A stretch of 24,806 nucleotides of DNA from an uncultured Hyphomicrobiales bacterium (lineage in GTDB: Bacteria; Pseudomonadota; Alphaproteobacteria; Rhizobiales; Xanthobacteraceae), in contig CAITEM010000399.1 of NCBI GenBank assembly GCA_903891395.1, positions 1 to 24,806 on the forward strand, written 5' to 3'. Shown in pieces: positions 6,280 to 14,565 of the stretch. Each line of letters opens with the position of its first letter. Within the stretch, counting starts at the first letter, position 1. Below the pieces are notes generated by a model. It searched no databases. It was not told the origin of the DNA and saw only the letters and a program-made list of their open reading frames with translations. A program made the translations under genes and the position numbers.

Positions 6280-7263
6280 ATGACCATCTCACGCCGCAGT
6301 CTTGTTGCGTCCGCAGCTTTGGGCACCGCCGCCGCCTTCATGCCGCGGGTGGCCTTCGCCGCGTTTCCCGAACGGCCGATCCGACTGATCGTGCCGTTCG
6401 CCGCCGGCGGCAATGCCGACATTGTCGGCCGTATCGTCGGCGAGCGCATTTCCAGCGCGCTGGGCCAGCCGGTGATCGTCGACAACCGCGGCGGCGCCGG
6501 CGGCAGCATCGGCGCCGAAGCGGTCGCGCGGGCCACGCCCGACGGCTACACGCTGCTGGTCGGCTCCAACGGCCCGCTCACCGTCAACCCCTTCGTGCAG
6601 GCCAAGCTCGGCTACGATCCGCTCAAAGACTTCGCGCCGATCGCGCTGACCAGCTACGCCCCGCATTGCATCATCCTTGCCAACAAGGTTGAGGCCAAGA
6701 CCTTGCCCGACCTGATCGCGATGTCGAAGAAAGAACAGATCAGTATCGCGACGTCGGGCGTCGGCAGCGCCACCCACATGACGCTCGAGCGATTCAAAGC
6801 GCAGACCGGCGCCAATGTCGTGCACGTGCCCTATCGTTCCGGCGGCGCACTGATGCCGGACCTGATCGGCGGCAGCATCCAGGCGGCGATGACGGAATTC
6901 TCCACGGCGATCCCGCTGCACAAAGGCGGCCAAGCGCACATCGTCGCGGTCGCGCTGGAGAAGCGCTCGCAACTTGCGCTCGACGTCGCCACCTTCATCG
7001 ACGGCGGCGTCAAGGATTTCACCGCGTCGAGCTATATCGGCATTCTGGCGCCGGCCAGCACGCCGCCCGCCATCGTCGCGCAATTGCAGAAAGCGATCAC
7101 CGACGGGCTCAACGGCCCCGGCGCCGCCGACAAATTGCGCGGCATGGGCTCGGAAATCGCCACCCCTGAGCAAATGACCTCGGCCGGTTTCGCCGACTTC
7201 ATCCGCACCGACTACAAGCGCATGGGCGAAGCCGCCAAGCTCGCCGGGCTGGAGCCGAAGTAG
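6280..7263 (+). CDS. Bug/TctC-family tripartite tricarboxylate binding protein
   Basis: This periplasmic solute-binding protein of 327 residues captures a small carboxylate or related ligand. The N-terminus has a twin-arginine-like signal (TISRRSLVASA, hydrophobic region, cleavage near AFA-AF). The mature part shows the family signatures: FPERPIRLIVPFAAGG, then GQPVIVDNRGGAGG, ARATPDGYTLL and the VHVPYRSGG strand. Length is normal for the family. The start at 6280 is preferred over an in-frame ATG at 6157, because the earlier one lies inside the tRNA, and a GGGAG ribosome binding site precedes 6280. Bug proteins often lack a dedicated transporter gene nearby, and none is visible here. The ligand cannot be deduced. 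Confidence 0.92.
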   Translation: MTISRRSLVASAALGTAAAFMPRVAFAAFPERPIRLIVPFAAGGNADIVGRIVGERISSALGQPVIVDNRGGAGGSIGAEAVARATPDGYTLLVGSNGPLTVNPFVQAKLGYDPLKDFAPIALTSYAPHCIILANKVEAKTLPDLIAMSKKEQISIATSGVGSATHMTLERFKAQTGANVVHVPYRSGGALMPDLIGGSIQAAMTEFSTAIPLHKGGQAHIVAVALEKRSQLALDVATFIDGGVKDFTASSYIGILAPASTPPAIVAQLQKAITDGLNGPGAADKLRGMGSEIATPEQMTSAGFADFIRTDYKRMGEAAKLAGLEPK

Positions 7264-7268
7264 CTCTG

Positions 7269-7342
7269 TTCCGCGTAAGCGGGAATCCGGCATTTCGCGG
7301 ACAACGTTATCTTTGGTCCTGGGTCCCCGCTTTCGCGGGGAC
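7269..7342 (+). repeat. Palindromic intergenic repeats (REP-like)
   Basis: Two hairpin-forming units lie between the Bug gene and the converging DctP gene. The first (7269-7290) is TTCCGC-gtaa-GCGGGAA followed by TCCGG. The second (7323-7342) is a perfect 8-base stem, GTCCCCGC-tttc-GCGGGGAC. A related unit is seen at 16458-16482. Such units are common in intergenic DNA of Rhizobiales and may also end transcription from both sides. Confidence 0.7.
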
Positions 7343-7351
7343 GAACGGATA

Positions 7352-8281
7352 TTATTTCGAATCGAGAATGCCGGCGCTGTCCTTCCCGGCGAAGGCGCGC
7401 CGGACTTCATCGTAGATCGGCCGCACCGAGCTCTGAAAAACCCGGCGTTCGCTGTCGGTCAGATCGGCCACTTCACAGCCGGCGGCTTCGATCGCCTTGC
7501 GCGCGGTCAGTTCTTCCTGCTCGGCAAAGCCGCGCTGCGCTGGGATGGCGTCGCGCACCACGGCGCGCACGGCGTCCTGCACGTCCCGCGGCCATGAATC
7601 AAAGCTCTGGCGGTGCGCCGCGATAACGCGCGACACATAGAAATGATTGGTCAGCGTGTGAAACTTGTGCAGCTTGTGCGCGCCGTAGGTCACCGTGTTG
7701 GCGAGCGGATTTTCTTGGCCATCGATTTCACCGTTTTTCAGCGCGGCGATCAGCTTCGCCAAACCGACATGCACCGGCTTGGCACCCATCAATTCGAAAC
7801 TGCGCGCCTGGATCTTGCTGTTGAGCGTACGCACGCTCATGCTTTTGAAGTCGGCGGGCGAGCGCACCGGGCGAATCGAATTCGAAACATGCCGGAAGCC
7901 GTTCTCAAAAAAGCCCAGCACACGACTGTTGGTATTGGCTTCGATGCGGTCGGCCAGGAGCGCGCCGAAAGCGCCGTCGATCGCCGCCCGCGCTTCCGCT
8001 TCGTTGGCGAACAAAAACGGCAGATCGGCCAGCCCGACCTCCGGTATTTGCTCCGCCAGTCCGCTGGTGGACTGATAACCCAGCGACAACGCGCCGCGCT
8101 CGACCAGCGACAGCACGTCCTCGGCGTTGTAGCCAAGGTCCATGACGTTCCAGACATATTGAATATCGACGCGGTCGCGGAACTGCCGGGCGAGCCGGTC
8201 GCCGATCAGCTTGAGGCCGCGGCTGAACGAGGTTGACGGCGGGCCATAGCCGCCGAGCCTGATCTGGATGGGATCGGTCAT
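7352..8281 (-). CDS. DctP-fold TRAP-type binding protein lacking a signal peptide
   Basis: The 309-residue protein has the DctP family pattern: an opening strand IQIRLGGYGPP, the GLAEQIPEVGLADLPFLF segment, FENGFRHVSNS, MSVRTLNSKI (a ligand-arginine type strand) and GEIDGQENPLANTV. Canonical family members have a signal peptide of 20-30 residues and work in the periplasm. Here the first beta strand starts at about residue 5 after MTDP, so no export signal is possible with the ATG at 8281. It lies 8 bases after the stop of a second DctP-like gene on the same strand, so they are probably one operon. No DctQ or DctM membrane gene is nearby. It may act in the cytoplasm, or the family tag may hide a different role. 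Confidence 0.8.
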   Translation of the reverse strand: MTDPIQIRLGGYGPPSTSFSRGLKLIGDRLARQFRDRVDIQYVWNVMDLGYNAEDVLSLVERGALSLGYQSTSGLAEQIPEVGLADLPFLFANEAEARAAIDGAFGALLADRIEANTNSRVLGFFENGFRHVSNSIRPVRSPADFKSMSVRTLNSKIQARSFELMGAKPVHVGLAKLIAALKNGEIDGQENPLANTVTYGAHKLHKFHTLTNHFYVSRVIAAHRQSFDSWPRDVQDAVRAVVRDAIPAQRGFAEQEELTARKAIEAAGCEVADLTDSERRVFQSSVRPIYDEVRRAFAGKDSAGILDSK

Positions 8282-8289
8282 GACAGTAC

Positions 8290-9411
8290 CTATTGGATAT
8301 AGAGAACGGGATGGAAGATCGCGGCAGACATCAACTGGTCTGGCGTTTTATTTCTGTATTTTTCGTTGAGCGAATTGATCGCGCCGACCATCGCCGCGGC
8401 AGGGCGGCCTGCGGCCTCTTCCGCGGCGACAAAATCGCCAACGACGGGGGCGACACTCGATTTTATCGTGGCTTTATCTGCGTCGGAAAAGTCGATGAAC
8501 TCGCAGCCGGCGGCGCGGAATTTATCGCGGGCGCGGGCACCTTCCAGACCGTAGAACACCTGGCACTCGGCCTGCGCCTCGGCCCGCAGCCAGGCGTGCA
8601 GCACGCGTTTCAGATCGGCCGGCAAGCCACGCCAGAACGACGCGCTCATGCCGAATTCGGTGTTGTTACGCAGCAGACCGAGCGCCGTGCGAAAACGCGC
8701 GGCGGTGCCGATGCCGAACACTTCCGCCGGCCCGTCTGAAATGTGCATGGCGTCAACCGCGCCCGCCGCGAAAGCCGATTTCTTCTCCAGCGAACTCATG
8801 GGCACCGGGATCGCACCCAGCGCGCGGATGACGTTGCCCTCGATACCGTCATTGCCGCCGATACGCAGCCCGCGCAGATCGTCCAACGTGCGGATCGGCT
8901 GCATGCTGAACAGGTTGAAGGCGCTGGTCGCCTTCATGCGGCCCATCAAGATGCCCTGCTTCTCGACATCGACGCGGAAGAATTGCGGATACAGTTCTTC
9001 CGAGATCGCCGTGGCAATTTCGGCGGTGGCAAACAGGCCGGGCAGTCGCAGGCTCTGCGCCGACTTGTACGTTTCGCTGTCCCAACCGGAATAGCACGGG
9101 GTGAAATCGGTGCGGCCGTCGCGCAGCGCCGCCGCGCCGTCGCGCTCGGCGTGCACACTGCCGCCCCAGCGATCGTCGACAAGGATTTTACCGCGCGACA
9201 TACGCTCCAACACCTTGAAGGCCGGCTTGAACACTTCGCGCACCACCGACGCGGTTCCCGGCGGATGGCCGGTCACCTTCATCGTGAACGGCGCGCCGTC
9301 GTAGTCGACGCGCGGCGCGGCATCGGCGAATTTTCCAGCGAGCCAGTCGCGCGCCACCTGACAGCGCGCATAGGCCTGCGCGCTGTCAGAATCGTCGCCG
9401 CTGGAGGACAT
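8290..9411 (-). CDS. Second DctP-like protein with N-terminal extension and no signal peptide
   Basis: The 373-residue product has a DctP-type core: FTMKVTGHPPGTASVV, then SVHAERDGAAALRDG, LPGLFATAEIATA, the strand RTLDDLRGLRIGG, and DAMHISDGPAEVF. About 45 charged, partly helical residues precede the core, and they do not form a signal peptide. The reading frame is open far upstream on this strand, but that part overlaps the opposite-strand Bug gene and is not coding. I chose the ATG at 9411 as the first reasonable start downstream of that gene's leader; a GTG at 9420 is possible. It is the first gene of a two-gene minus-strand operon and is divergent from the Bug-amidohydrolase pair. Ligand and location are unknown. 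Confidence 0.7.
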   Translation of the reverse strand: MSSSGDDSDSAQAYARCQVARDWLAGKFADAAPRVDYDGAPFTMKVTGHPPGTASVVREVFKPAFKVLERMSRGKILVDDRWGGSVHAERDGAAALRDGRTDFTPCYSGWDSETYKSAQSLRLPGLFATAEIATAISEELYPQFFRVDVEKQGILMGRMKATSAFNLFSMQPIRTLDDLRGLRIGGNDGIEGNVIRALGAIPVPMSSLEKKSAFAAGAVDAMHISDGPAEVFGIGTAARFRTALGLLRNNTEFGMSASFWRGLPADLKRVLHAWLRAEAQAECQVFYGLEGARARDKFRAAGCEFIDFSDADKATIKSSVAPVVGDFVAAEEAAGRPAAAMVGAINSLNEKYRNKTPDQLMSAAIFHPVLYIQ

Positions 9412-9495
9412 GTCATTCACAGGTGTGATATCCACGGCGCGGTCGAACACGCAAAGAAGAACAAGTTCGACGCTGTGAAAATGGAGAAGGCCTCG

Positions 9496-10485
9496 ATGTC
9501 GTTTGCCTTTATAGGCCTCAGGCCGCTGCTGGCAATTCTGTGCTGCGCTTTCATCACAACCGTGCAGGCCGCTGACTACCCGACGCGGCCGATCACGCTG
9601 GTGGTGGCGGTGCAAGCCGGCACGGCGGGCGATCTGGTCGGCCGGGTACTGGCGGAATCGGTCGGCAACAAATTGGGCCAGCGCATCGTGGTCGAGAACA
9701 TTGTCGGCGCCGGCGGCGCCATCGGCGCGCAGCGCGTCGCGCGCGCCAATCCCGACGGCTACACGCTGGCGCTGCTCAATAACGGCGTGCACACCATCCT
9801 GCCGAACATGGGCCAGCCGATGGGCTTCGATCCGTGGACCGATCTGGCGCCGGTCACGCTCCTGGTCGAGACCGCGTCGGTGCTGATCGCCAGTCCGAAC
9901 CTGAAAGCCAATTCGCTGCGCGAACTGATCGCGCTGGCCAAGGCCGAGCCCAACAAGCTCAATTACGCCTCGGTCGCTTTCGGCAGCCCGCAACATCTGG
10001 CGATGGAAGAGTTGAAGGCCGAAGCCGGCATCGAGATGACCCACGTGCCCTATCGCGGCGGCGCGCAGGCGACATTGGCGATCGCGCAGAGTGAAGTCGA
10101 CGTATTCTGGATCAACACCTCGGTGGCGCTGCCCTTCGTCCAGGCCGGCAAGGTGCGTCCTTTGGCGGTCGGTTCGCGGCAGCGCGTGCCGGTGCTGCCC
10201 GACGTGCCGACGGTGCGCGAACAGGGCCTGCCGAATTACGAATACACCGGGCTCTATACCCTGTTCGCGCCGGCCCATACGCCGGACCCCATCATGGCAA
10301 CGCTGAGCAAGGCTTTTGCCGACGGCCTCGCCGATCCCAAAGTGTTGGCGATCCTGAAGCAGCAGGGTTTCACGCCGCATCCCAGCACAGCCGCCGAGGT
10401 CACGCAGATGTTGCGCGAAGAAAACGCCAAACTGGCGCCGATCATGAAACAGATCGGCATGACCACCGGAACGGAGGCAAAATGA
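9496..10485 (+). CDS. Bug/TctC-family tripartite tricarboxylate binding protein (second)
   Basis: The 329-residue periplasmic binding protein has a Sec signal (LRPLLAILCCAFITTVQA, cleavage before ADYP). Family signatures follow: YPTRPITLVVAVQAG, GQRIVVENIVGAGG, ARANPDGYTLALLN, THVPYRGGAQAT and the late segment PVLPDVPTVREQGLPNYEY. The ATG at 9496 is chosen because GGAGAAGG lies 5 bases upstream; an ATG at 9481 is the alternative. Its stop overlaps the amidohydrolase ATG by 4 bases, which links binding of a compound to its breakdown. It is distinct in sequence from the Bug protein at 6280, so this is not a recent tandem duplication. Confidence 0.92.
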   Translation: MSFAFIGLRPLLAILCCAFITTVQAADYPTRPITLVVAVQAGTAGDLVGRVLAESVGNKLGQRIVVENIVGAGGAIGAQRVARANPDGYTLALLNNGVHTILPNMGQPMGFDPWTDLAPVTLLVETASVLIASPNLKANSLRELIALAKAEPNKLNYASVAFGSPQHLAMEELKAEAGIEMTHVPYRGGAQATLAIAQSEVDVFWINTSVALPFVQAGKVRPLAVGSRQRVPVLPDVPTVREQGLPNYEYTGLYTLFAPAHTPDPIMATLSKAFADGLADPKVLAILKQQGFTPHPSTAAEVTQMLREENAKLAPIMKQIGMTTGTEAK

Positions 10486-11330
10486 GCGGAGCGCTGCCGC
10501 AAGGCGCCTGCGATTGTCATTGTCACGTATTCGGACCGGCAGCAAAGTTTCCTTACGCCGAACCGCGCAGCTACACGCCGGACGATGCGCCGCTGGATGC
10601 CTACATCGCACTGCTCGATCGTTTGGGCTTCGACCGCGGCGTGCTGGTGCAGCCGTCCGCCTATGGCCGCGACAATCGCGCCATGCTCGATGCATTGACG
10701 CGCGAGCCGAAACGGCTGCGCGGCGTCGGTGTCGGCGGCGCCGAGTTGACGGCGGCGACGATCAAGCAGTGGCACAGCAACGGCGTACGCGCGCTGCGCG
10801 CCAATGAATTCCGCCGCGACGGCAAGCCCTATTACCAGAACGGCGTCGGCCTCAAGGATGTCGAACCGCATTACGCGCTGATGGCCGAGCTTGGCTGGCA
10901 TCTGCAATTATGGATCGACACCCGCGATCTGCCGGATCTGGCGCCGCAATTGGCGCGCGTGCCGGTGCCGGTCGTGGTCGATCATATGGGCCGGCTGGAC
11001 TATCACCACGGCACCGACAATCCCGGTTTCCAGGCCCTGCTGCGCGGCGTCGCTGAAGGCAAGCTGTGGTCGAAACTGTCCGGCACCTACCGGCTCGGCG
11101 CGACGCCGCCGGACTACGCGCAGGCCAAACCCTTCCATGACGCACTGGTCGCGGCCAATCCGAAAAATCTGGTGTGGGGCACCGACTGGCCGCACCCGCG
11201 GCCCGAAGGTCCGGTGCCGGATGCAGCGCGGCTGCGCGATGTGTTTCTGGAATGGACGCCGGACCTTGCCGTGCGGCAAGCGATCCTCGCCGACAATCCG
11301 GCGAGGCTGTACGATTTTCCGGAAAACTGA
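10482..11330 (+). CDS. Amidohydrolase-2 family enzyme, LigI-like lactone hydrolase
   Basis: The 282-residue cytoplasmic TIM-barrel hydrolase opens with CDCHCHVFGPAAKFPYAE. The HxH pair (H13, H15) and the VFGP element match the group of 2-pyrone-4,6-dicarboxylate hydrolase (LigI) and sugar-lactone hydrolases. Further active-site landmarks are VVVDHMGR (H168) and VWGTDWPHP (D235), followed by a final LADNPARLYDF, typical of the family. The likely reaction is hydrolysis of a lactone or cyclic dicarboxylate; the true substrate is not decidable here. Translation is coupled to the Bug protein through the ATGA overlap at 10482-10485. Together they suggest catabolism of an aromatic- or sugar-derived acid. 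Confidence 0.88.
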   Translation: MSGALPQGACDCHCHVFGPAAKFPYAEPRSYTPDDAPLDAYIALLDRLGFDRGVLVQPSAYGRDNRAMLDALTREPKRLRGVGVGGAELTAATIKQWHSNGVRALRANEFRRDGKPYYQNGVGLKDVEPHYALMAELGWHLQLWIDTRDLPDLAPQLARVPVPVVVDHMGRLDYHHGTDNPGFQALLRGVAEGKLWSKLSGTYRLGATPPDYAQAKPFHDALVAANPKNLVWGTDWPHPRPEGPVPDAARLRDVFLEWTPDLAVRQAILADNPARLYDFPEN

Positions 11331-11333
11331 ACG

Positions 11334-11819
11334 CTAGGCGGGCAGCACGTTTTCGAGGCCGATGCGGCGCGGCTCGGGCACGTAGAAATCACCGAGCTTC
11401 ACCATCGGCCGCGGGTTGATCGCGATCGAGGTCAAGCGGTCGCGCAGCGCTTTCGGCGACGTCGGCTTGATCAGAAATTCGTGCACCCCGGCACGAATGG
11501 CCTGCACCACGGACGAACGTTGCGCGCGATGCGTCAACATGATGATCGGCAGATTGGGCCGCGGAAAGACGCCGGGCGAACGAACAATGTGCATCACTTC
11601 CATGCCGTCGAGCACCGGCATGTCCCAGTCGAGCAGCATGACATCCGGGTCGCACATGCGGATCTGCTCGAGGGCAGCGAGGCCGTCGGCGGCCTCGATC
11701 ACCGATTTGGCGCCCATATTGGTGAGCATCGTGCGCGTCAGCCGGCGCATATAGCTGTTGCCGTCAACAATCAGGATGTTGAGGCCTTGCAGCAGTCGGT
11801 CGACGGACGGATCATGCAT
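11334..11819 (-). CDS. Single-domain response regulator (CheY-like receiver)
   Basis: The 161-residue protein consists of one receiver domain and a short C-terminal tail. D64 in LLDWDMPVLDG is the expected phosphate acceptor. T96 (IIMLTH) and K118 (FLIKPTS) complete the active site. The usual acidic pair at the first loop is reduced: ILIVDGN has D19 but glycine at the next place. There is no DNA-binding output domain, so it should act through protein contacts. No histidine kinase gene lies nearby. It converges on the amidohydrolase gene with almost no gap and is divergent from the DUF427 gene. Confidence 0.92.
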   Translation of the reverse strand: MHDPSVDRLLQGLNILIVDGNSYMRRLTRTMLTNMGAKSVIEAADGLAALEQIRMCDPDVMLLDWDMPVLDGMEVMHIVRSPGVFPRPNLPIIMLTHRAQRSSVVQAIRAGVHEFLIKPTSPKALRDRLTSIAINPRPMVKLGDFYVPEPRRIGLENVLPA

Positions 11820-11991
11820 CGGGACGCACTTTCAAAAACCGCCTTGAGGCGACGCTAGTTCAACCGCCTTTCAATCCCCTAATACCGTTCGTTCAAATTT
11901 TAGAAATCGGGGCTCCTGCCATTTGTGAAATGGTAACTATATGACGGCGGCATGCTTAGCGTATTATGACCGGCAACAATGGAGAGCGACC

Positions 11992-12351
11992 ATGAAGCTG
12001 CCAGGACCGGACCACCCGATCACCATTACACCCAGCAACAAGCGCGTTCGCGTCACCGTCGGCGGTCAAATTGTCGCCGACAGCACGCACGCACTGACCT
12101 TGCAGGAGGCGAGCTATCCGCCGGTGCTCTATATTCCCCGCGCCGACGCGAAGATGAATTTGTTCACCAAGACCGACAATGCCAGCCACTGCCCCTACAA
12201 AGGTGACGCCAGTTATTATTCGGTGGCCGCCGGCGGCAAGACCGCCGAGAACGCGGTTTGGTCTTACGAGACGCCGTTTCCGGCGATGACGGAGATCAAG
12301 GAGTATCTCGCGTTCTATCCGAACCGCGTGGACAAGATTGAAGAGGCTTGA
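11992..12351 (+). CDS. DUF427 family protein
   Basis: The 119-residue protein has the DUF427 pattern: PDHPITITP, a strand RVRVTVGGQIVADS, then EASYPPVLYIPRADAKM, and the core SHCPYKGDASYYSV with KTAENAVWSYE. The family is widespread and is predicted to have a small beta-rich fold. Its biochemical role is not established, though proteins with the domain have been linked to nucleotidyltransferase-like folds in automated annotation. The ATG at 11992 has a GGAGAG ribosome binding site 5 bases upstream, so an in-frame ATG at 11941 is rejected. The gene is followed by a palindromic repeat and a converging gene. Confidence 0.9.
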   Translation: MKLPGPDHPITITPSNKRVRVTVGGQIVADSTHALTLQEASYPPVLYIPRADAKMNLFTKTDNASHCPYKGDASYYSVAAGGKTAENAVWSYETPFPAMTEIKEYLAFYPNRVDKIEEA

Positions 12352-12362
12352 GACCTAGCCGC

Positions 12363-12404
12363 TGTCATTCCGGGACGCGCCGTAGGCGCGGACCCGAAAT
12401 GACA
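12363..12404. repeat. Palindromic repeat between converging genes, likely transcription stop
   Basis: TGTCATTCCGGG at the left pairs with CCCGAAATGACA at the right, and GCGCC-gta-GGCGC pairs in the middle, giving a long imperfect hairpin of 42 bases. It fills nearly all of the 60-base gap between the DUF427 gene (plus) and the HtrA-like gene (minus). It is of the intergenic-repeat type common in Bradyrhizobium-like genomes. There is no long T-run on either side. Confidence 0.7.
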
Positions 12405-12411
12405 ACGAGAC

Positions 12412-13383
12412 TCAATGCATCCTCGGCCCTTTGAGAAATTTCATGCGGTCGGATGAATTGACCCGCACGTCGAAGGTGACCCCCTCGCGATACAACGTGA
12501 GCGGCACCTCGACGCCGGAATTTCCGAGCGACCAGACCTTGCGGTAGAACTGCCCCAGCGTCGCCACGTTCTCACCCGCGACCGACAGCACGACGTCGCC
12601 GGTCTTGAGCTCGGCGCGCGCCGAAGGACCCTTCGGCGCGATGCCGACGATCACGATCTTGTCCTCGATCTCGGTCGAATACACGCCGAGCCACGGCCGC
12701 ACCGGCTTGTTGACGCGGCCGAACTTGCGCAGGTCGTCGAGCACCGGCGACAACAGATCGATCGGCACCGTCATGTTGAGGTGTTCGTTCTTGCCGTCGC
12801 GTTCGCGCTCGATCTGCAGCGAACCCACGCCAATCAATTCGCCCTTCGGCGAAATCAAGGCGGTGCCGCCCCAGTTCGGATGCGCGGGGAATGTAAAGAT
12901 GGCTTCGTCGAGCGCGTATTCCCAGTAACCGGCGAATTCCTGCTTGGCGGCGATGCGGCCGCCGAGCGACCGGGTGCGACCGCCGGCGCCGCCAACCACG
13001 ATGTGGTCGCCGACCTCTGCCGCCTTGGACGAGCCGACCGGCATCGCCGGCAAGTCGATGGCGCCGAGCGCCTGCACCAGGCCAAAGCCGCTCTGCTGGT
13101 CGATACCGAGCGCATGGCCTTGCACCACGCGGCCGTCGCCGTAATGCAGCCAAACGGTCTCAGCCTCGGTGATCAGATAGCCGATGGTCAGAACCAGGCC
13201 TTTGTCGATCAGGACGCCGTTGCCGGCGCGTTCGACACCGAGGGTATCGGCGGTGAAGGCGTCAGGCGGCACGATCGTATGCAGTCCGACCACGGACGAC
13301 AGCGCGCGTTCGAGATCGAAGCCGTAATCCTCCGCGCGCGGCTGCGCGGACGGCGGAACTTTCCATTCGGTCAGCGCGGCCAT
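12412..13383 (-). CDS. HtrA-like (S1C) trypsin-fold protein with PDZ, probably inactive
   Basis: The 323-residue protein has a trypsin-like region (about 25-215) followed by a PDZ domain (about 228-310; RPWLGVYSTE, ELKTGDVVLSVAGENV). The DegP landmarks are recognisable but altered. The segment equivalent to TNNHVI reads TIGYLI, so the histidine is tyrosine (Y69). The TDIAL segment reads SGFGL, so the aspartate is glycine (about G99). The GNSGG segment reads PNWGG, so the serine is tryptophan (W171). All three catalytic residues therefore seem lost. There is no signal peptide, unlike periplasmic DegP, so it may be a cytoplasmic peptide- or protein-binding scaffold. The reading frame is intact, which argues against simple decay. 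Confidence 0.8.
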   Translation of the reverse strand: MAALTEWKVPPSAQPRAEDYGFDLERALSSVVGLHTIVPPDAFTADTLGVERAGNGVLIDKGLVLTIGYLITEAETVWLHYGDGRVVQGHALGIDQQSGFGLVQALGAIDLPAMPVGSSKAAEVGDHIVVGGAGGRTRSLGGRIAAKQEFAGYWEYALDEAIFTFPAHPNWGGTALISPKGELIGVGSLQIERERDGKNEHLNMTVPIDLLSPVLDDLRKFGRVNKPVRPWLGVYSTEIEDKIVIVGIAPKGPSARAELKTGDVVLSVAGENVATLGQFYRKVWSLGNSGVEVPLTLYREGVTFDVRVNSSDRMKFLKGPRMH

Positions 13384-13470
13384 ACTCTCGATTCCCTCAT
13401 CTTAAGCCCTATCTATCATAAGGTATGTTTGGCCCAGAAAAAGATGCCCGCGGCAGGATATGAGCGCTCC

Positions 13471-14472
13471 ATGATCCCTTTATCAGTTCTCGATCTGTCG
13501 CCGGTGTCGGATGGGATGACCGGCGCACAGGCTCTGCACAATACGCTCGATCTGGCGCGACTCTGCGACAGGCTCGGCTATGTCCGCTACTGGGTGGCCG
13601 AGCACCACAATATGCCAGCCATCGCCAGTTCCGCCCCGGATGTCATGATCGGGCAGATTGCCGCGGTGACGCAGAATATGCGGATCGGCTCCGGCGGCGT
13701 GATGCTGCCGAACCACGCGCCGCTGATGGTGGCGGAACGTTTCAAGACTTTGGAGGCGCTGTTTCCGAACCGTATCGATCTGGGCCTCGGCCGCGCACCG
13801 GGCACCGACCCGGCGACGTCCTACGCGTTGCGCCGCCGCCAGGGTATTACCGAGGAAGACGATTTCCTCGAGCGCTTCCAGGAACTGATGCTGCTGGAGA
13901 CGCGCGGCTTTCCCGCCGGGCATCCGTTCCACAACGTGCGGGCGATGCCGGCCGAGGTGCCGCTACCGCCGATCTATCTGCTCGGCTCGTCCGACTACAG
14001 CGCGCGGCTCGCCGGCCAGATCGGCGCCGCCTTTGCCTTCGCCCATCACTTCGCGACTTTCCCGGCGGAGGAAGCGATGCGAATCTATCGCGACAGCTTC
14101 CGGCCGTCGGTGTCGCACAAGGTACCGCTGGCGATCCTCGGCACGCAGGCGATGGTCGCCGACACCGACGAGGAAGCCGAACGGCTGGCGTTGACCTTCG
14201 ATCTCAACGCCGTGCGCCGCGCCAAAGGCGAATACGCGCCCCTGTCATCGCCGGAAGACGCCGCGGCCTACGATTACACACCGATCGACAGGTCCCGCGT
14301 CGCGCAAGGCCGTAACCGCATCTCGGTCGGCTCCCCGGCAACGGTGAGGGCCAAGCTGACGCCGCTGATCGAGGCGACCAAGGCCGACGAGCTGATGGTG
14401 ACGTCGATGATCTACGATCACACCGCGCGCAAGCGGTCGTATGAACTGCTGGCGCAGGCATTCAAGGCCTGA
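13471..14472 (+). CDS. LLM-class flavin-dependent oxidoreductase (MsnO8-like)
   Basis: The 333-residue luciferase-like monooxygenase family enzyme should use reduced flavin and oxygen on an unknown substrate. The opening IPLSVLDLSPV, then RYWVAEHHNMPAIASSAPD, the GSGGVMLPNHAPL strand and FPNRIDLGLGRAPGTDP are hallmark segments of the MsnO8-type subgroup. The full TIM-barrel length is present. The ATG at 13471 is chosen because family members begin at this point; an in-frame ATG at 13444 is possible and neither has a strong ribosome binding site. It is divergent from the HtrA-like gene with about 87 bases between starts, which must hold both promoters. Confidence 0.92.
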   Translation: MIPLSVLDLSPVSDGMTGAQALHNTLDLARLCDRLGYVRYWVAEHHNMPAIASSAPDVMIGQIAAVTQNMRIGSGGVMLPNHAPLMVAERFKTLEALFPNRIDLGLGRAPGTDPATSYALRRRQGITEEDDFLERFQELMLLETRGFPAGHPFHNVRAMPAEVPLPPIYLLGSSDYSARLAGQIGAAFAFAHHFATFPAEEAMRIYRDSFRPSVSHKVPLAILGTQAMVADTDEEAERLALTFDLNAVRRAKGEYAPLSSPEDAAAYDYTPIDRSRVAQGRNRISVGSPATVRAKLTPLIEATKADELMVTSMIYDHTARKRSYELLAQAFKA

Positions 14473-14565
14473 CACCCCCGCTGACGCCTGTTGCGCAATC
14501 CGGTAGGCTCCTCCCGTTAAAGGCGAGCGGAATAATCCGCCGCAGGTTCCTCCAGGGAGGACGTC

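Noticed and set aside
6289..7410. 373-residue minus-strand ORF opposite the first Bug gene
   Set aside because: It is the arginine/aspartate-rich mirror of a GC-rich gene and has no family features.
8743..9495. N-terminal part of a 580-residue plus-strand ORF
   Set aside because: It lies opposite the DctP-like gene and lacks a family match; the Bug signal peptide begins at 9496.
9412..10695. Upstream part of the 801-residue minus-strand ORF
   Set aside because: It mirrors the second Bug gene and the amidohydrolase start; only the part below 9411 has DctP features.
12781..13470. Upstream part of a 563-residue plus-strand ORF before the LLM oxidoreductase
   Set aside because: It is the mirror of the HtrA-like gene; the family N-terminus begins at 13471.
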